This document shows, in pieces, positions 61,534 through 64,000 of a DNA stretch of 64,000 nucleotides. The DNA comes from Gemmatimonadaceae bacterium (lineage in GTDB: Bacteria; Gemmatimonadota; Gemmatimonadetes; Gemmatimonadales; Gemmatimonadaceae), in the NCBI GenBank assembly GCA_036496605.1, contig DASXKV010000015.1, forward strand, positions 1 through 64,000, in the 5' to 3' direction. Within the stretch, counting starts at the first letter, position 1. The number at the start of each line of letters is the position of its first letter. A model generated the notes under the pieces. It was not told where the DNA came from, ran no database searches, and worked only from the letters and a program-made list of their open reading frames with translations. Position numbers and translations under genes: made by a program.

Positions 61534-63972
61534 ATGCGCCATCACGTAATTCGACTCCTCACGAGTCTTCTGCTTTCTTCGGTCCCACTCGCTGGCCCCC
61601 GCGCACAATCGGCTACCGGGGGAGTCATCCATGGCCGAGTCGTAAGCGCCGGTTCTGGCGACGCGATTGCTTCCGCCACGATTGACGTCGCGAACGTTGC
61701 AACGGGAGCACCCGCCGGTCGTATCGCCAGCACCGCTGACGGCACGTTCCGCATTGCTGGGCTCGCGACTGGCCAGTACCGCGTGATCGTGCGCGCGCTC
61801 GGGTTCGCACTCAAAAGGCTTCCAGCGGTCGCGCTCAGCGGGTCGAGTCCCGACGTCGACGTCGGCGTCGTCGCGCTCAGCGAGATCGCGCTGCAGCTCG
61901 AGACTCAAGCGGTTACCGCGCAGCGCAATGAGGTCCAGATCCAACCAGATCGAACGACCTATGTCGTGCACGACATGCCCACGACCAAAGGAGGGACCGC
62001 GCTCGACGTCTTGCGCAATGTCCCCTCGGTGGACGTGGACATCGACAACAACATCAGCCTGCGTGGCAACAGTGGCGTCGTGATCGAGATCAATGGCCGT
62101 CCGAGCGCACTCAAGGGATCGCAGCTCGGGAATTTCCTCGATCAGTTGCCGGCCGACGCGGTCGATCACGTCGAGATCATTCCGAATCCATCGGCGCGCG
62201 AGGACGCGGCCGGTGTCGCCGGTATCATCAACATCGTTCTGCGGCAGAAGCCGGACGCGGGCACGAGCGGCAGTGTCACGTTAGGCGGAGGGACGACAGG
62301 CCACGTCGACGCGGGAGTCAACGGCGGTTGGCAGCGCGGGCCGCTGTCGGCCTTTGGCAGCTACTCGTTATGGCGTGACAGCCGGCCGCGTAACGACGCG
62401 ATTTTCCGACAGGACAACTACGCAACGCCTCTCAATTACCTGCAGGAGAATGGAACGCGCACGCAGATCCCGCTCGTCCACACCGTTACCGGCAACGTGT
62501 CGTATCAGCCGAGCGACCACGACGAGCTCTCGGCCGATGGGTTTTACAGCAAGCGTCGCGAGTGGGAGACGCAAGGTATCTTCTACCAGTCGCTCGACTC
62601 GGCGCTCGTGCTCGACGACCTCACGGACCGGCACTCTCGCGACGTGAACCATGAGGGCAGCGCTGACGCCGCGATGAATTACAAGCACCTTTTCGCGACG
62701 AAGGGCCACACCATCTCGAGCGAGCTGCGATTCGAGGAGCACTTCGAGGGCGGCCCGACCGACATCCTAGATCAGGCGCTATGGCCGACGACCGCTCCGG
62801 CAACGACGACGTTGCAGGAGACACGAACGGTCTGGACGCACTCGAGCACCACGTCGCTCAGGCTGGATTACGTGCGTCCGCTTGTTCACGACTTGCGTTT
62901 CGAAACGGGCTACAGAGGGTACCTGGAGCGCATTCGTACGACGCAGGACGTGAAGAATTACGACTCCACGCAATCGGCGATGATCACCGATACCTCGCAG
63001 GCGAGCGATTTCGCCTATGACGCGTTGGTGCACGACGTCTACGGCATGCTCGTGGCACGGATCGGTCGCGTTCAGCTCCAGGGTGGCGCTCGCGCCGAGC
63101 ATGCGGGGACGACGTTCGACCTCCGCAGGCGCGATCAACGTTATGACAATCCGTACAACAGCTTGTTCCCGAGTGGGCTCATCTCGTATTCGCTCGACGA
63201 CGCGAATCAGATCAAGCTCTCGTACTCAACGCGGATTCGTCGGCCGGACGATCCGGATCTGCTCGATCCCACCCCGCGTGCCCTCGATGCGCTGAATATC
63301 TCCGTCGGCAATCCCTATCTCCGTCCGGAGTACATCCGCGCGCTCGAGCTGGGCTTTCAACGCACCGGCGACCGCGTCACTCTGCAACTCACGCCCTTTT
63401 ATCGGCACTCCTTCAACGCGGTGAGAAGTATTCGCACGATCGACGCGACGGGCATCACAACGCTGAGTTACGCGAACATCGCCACGACTGATTCATACGG
63501 CACGGATGCGACTGTCGCGCTGGGCAGCGGAGGACGCCTCAGCGGCTTTGCCGGAGGCAGCGCGTACTACCAGGAGAACAACGCGAGCAATATCGATCCG
63601 AGCCTGTCGGCGAGCACGTTCGGCTGGAGCGTGCGCACGAACACGGCCTTGCGCCTGTCACGGACCATCGATGCGCAGGCACTCGTGTCGTACGTCGGAC
63701 GGGCGACCGTCGCTCAGGGCTGGAGCGCCGCGCGCACGCGGGTCAGCTTCGGCATCCGAGACAAGCTCGCGGCGGACCGCTTGAGCCTAACGTTGCGTAT
63801 CCTCGACCCGTTCAGCACCGTGCGCGAGCGTTCGGCGACGATTGATCCGGAGTTCACTCAGATCAACGACCGCACCCGCGCGATTCGCGGGCTACAGCTC
63901 AGTGCCACGTGGATGTTTGGACGACCAAACAAGGCCACGGACCAAATCGACCTGACCACGACCGGGCAATAA
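61534..63972 (+). CDS. Outer-membrane TonB-receptor-like beta-barrel protein
   Basis: The 812-residue protein has a signal peptide (LLTSLLLSSVPLAGPRAQS), an N-terminal carboxypeptidase-regulatory-like domain (GGVIHGRVVSAGSGDAIASA to about residue 110), a plug domain (GGTALDVLRNVPSVDVDIDN, IEINGRPSA, NPSAREDAAGVAGIINIVLR) and a barrel of the outer-membrane-protein beta-barrel type (OMP_b-brl_3) ending ATWMFGRPNK. I see no clear TonB box. Members import or secrete unknown large substrates. The 134-base gap upstream holds no gene. Confidence 0.9.
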   Translation: MRHHVIRLLTSLLLSSVPLAGPRAQSATGGVIHGRVVSAGSGDAIASATIDVANVATGAPAGRIASTADGTFRIAGLATGQYRVIVRALGFALKRLPAVALSGSSPDVDVGVVALSEIALQLETQAVTAQRNEVQIQPDRTTYVVHDMPTTKGGTALDVLRNVPSVDVDIDNNISLRGNSGVVIEINGRPSALKGSQLGNFLDQLPADAVDHVEIIPNPSAREDAAGVAGIINIVLRQKPDAGTSGSVTLGGGTTGHVDAGVNGGWQRGPLSAFGSYSLWRDSRPRNDAIFRQDNYATPLNYLQENGTRTQIPLVHTVTGNVSYQPSDHDELSADGFYSKRREWETQGIFYQSLDSALVLDDLTDRHSRDVNHEGSADAAMNYKHLFATKGHTISSELRFEEHFEGGPTDILDQALWPTTAPATTTLQETRTVWTHSSTTSLRLDYVRPLVHDLRFETGYRGYLERIRTTQDVKNYDSTQSAMITDTSQASDFAYDALVHDVYGMLVARIGRVQLQGGARAEHAGTTFDLRRRDQRYDNPYNSLFPSGLISYSLDDANQIKLSYSTRIRRPDDPDLLDPTPRALDALNISVGNPYLRPEYIRALELGFQRTGDRVTLQLTPFYRHSFNAVRSIRTIDATGITTLSYANIATTDSYGTDATVALGSGGRLSGFAGGSAYYQENNASNIDPSLSASTFGWSVRTNTALRLSRTIDAQALVSYVGRATVAQGWSAARTRVSFGIRDKLAADRLSLTLRILDPFSTVRERSATIDPEFTQINDRTRAIRGLQLSATWMFGRPNKATDQIDLTTTGQ

Positions 63973-64000
63973 AGAGAGGAGAGCGAACCGCCGGGAGCTC

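Noticed and set aside
1434..63793. TTAGGC as a telomere-type repeat
   Set aside because: The word matches the nematode telomere unit only by chance: copies are scattered singly in both orientations and never in tandem.

Overview
The window is about two-thirds GC and reads as a free-living soil bacterium, most probably Gemmatimonadota or a close relative. The reasons are six orphan MacB/FtsX-type permeases of the acidobacterial duplicated orphan permease (ADOP) class, two large VPS10/sortilin-like secreted beta-propellers, many short lipoproteins, and a TonB-receptor-like barrel with an N-terminal carboxypeptidase-regulatory domain. There is no rRNA or ribosomal marker here, so this placement is an inference from gene families.

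Layout. 0-10 kb: a small unknown protein with a clean terminator, a papain-like protease, a broken beta-lactamase-family gene, a GNAT acetyltransferase, a palindromic repeat, the first VPS10-like protein, a 23S-IVP-like four-helix-bundle gene boxed by inverted 7-bp arrays, a ThuA-like protein, a WD40-like lipoprotein and a HAD hydrolase. 10-19 kb: a decayed tRNA-Ser end inside an attC-like inverted repeat, two ADOP permeases, a quinone-oxidoreductase-like enzyme, a lipoprotein, an alpha/beta hydrolase and a VOC protein. 19-31 kb: a second VOC protein, a secreted propeller-like protein, a 419-bp MITE-like element that abuts a frameshifted acetyltransferase, a LysR regulator with a lost stop codon, DinB, RidA, an ADOP permease, a coiled-coil protein, a DUF2442-DUF4160 fusion, two sigma-factor remnants, and long 21-bp tandem arrays leading to a phosphoesterase. 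32-40 kb: BlaI with palindromic operators and a stunted M56/BlaR-like partner, a PadR-ADOP operon, the second VPS10-like protein and a DEAD-box helicase. 40.9-45.4 kb: a compact operon of a two-subunit TPP decarboxylase, a class V PLP enzyme, an SLC6-type symporter and a cyclase-family hydrolase, probably a catabolic module for an imported amino acid-like compound. 45-64 kb: unknown lipoproteins and membrane proteins, a chloride-channel fragment, ADOP permeases, a dihaem cytochrome, a luciferase-like flavoenzyme, secreted proteins, a three-gene ABC exporter operon, a PAP2 phosphatase and an outer-membrane barrel.

Three things stand out. First, the octamer CGTTAGGC/GCCTAACG occurs at least 29 times across genes and gaps, far more than composition predicts; it fits the integron core GTTRRRY but lies mostly inside coding sequence. 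Second, several repeat systems have periods of 7, 14 or 21 bp, and two of them frame a single gene like a cassette. Third, the window is full of gene ends without beginnings (beta-lactamase, sigma factors, tRNA-Ser, cNMP-binding domain) or beginnings without ends (chloride channel, M56), which points to repeated small deletions and insertions between otherwise intact housekeeping and secretory genes.
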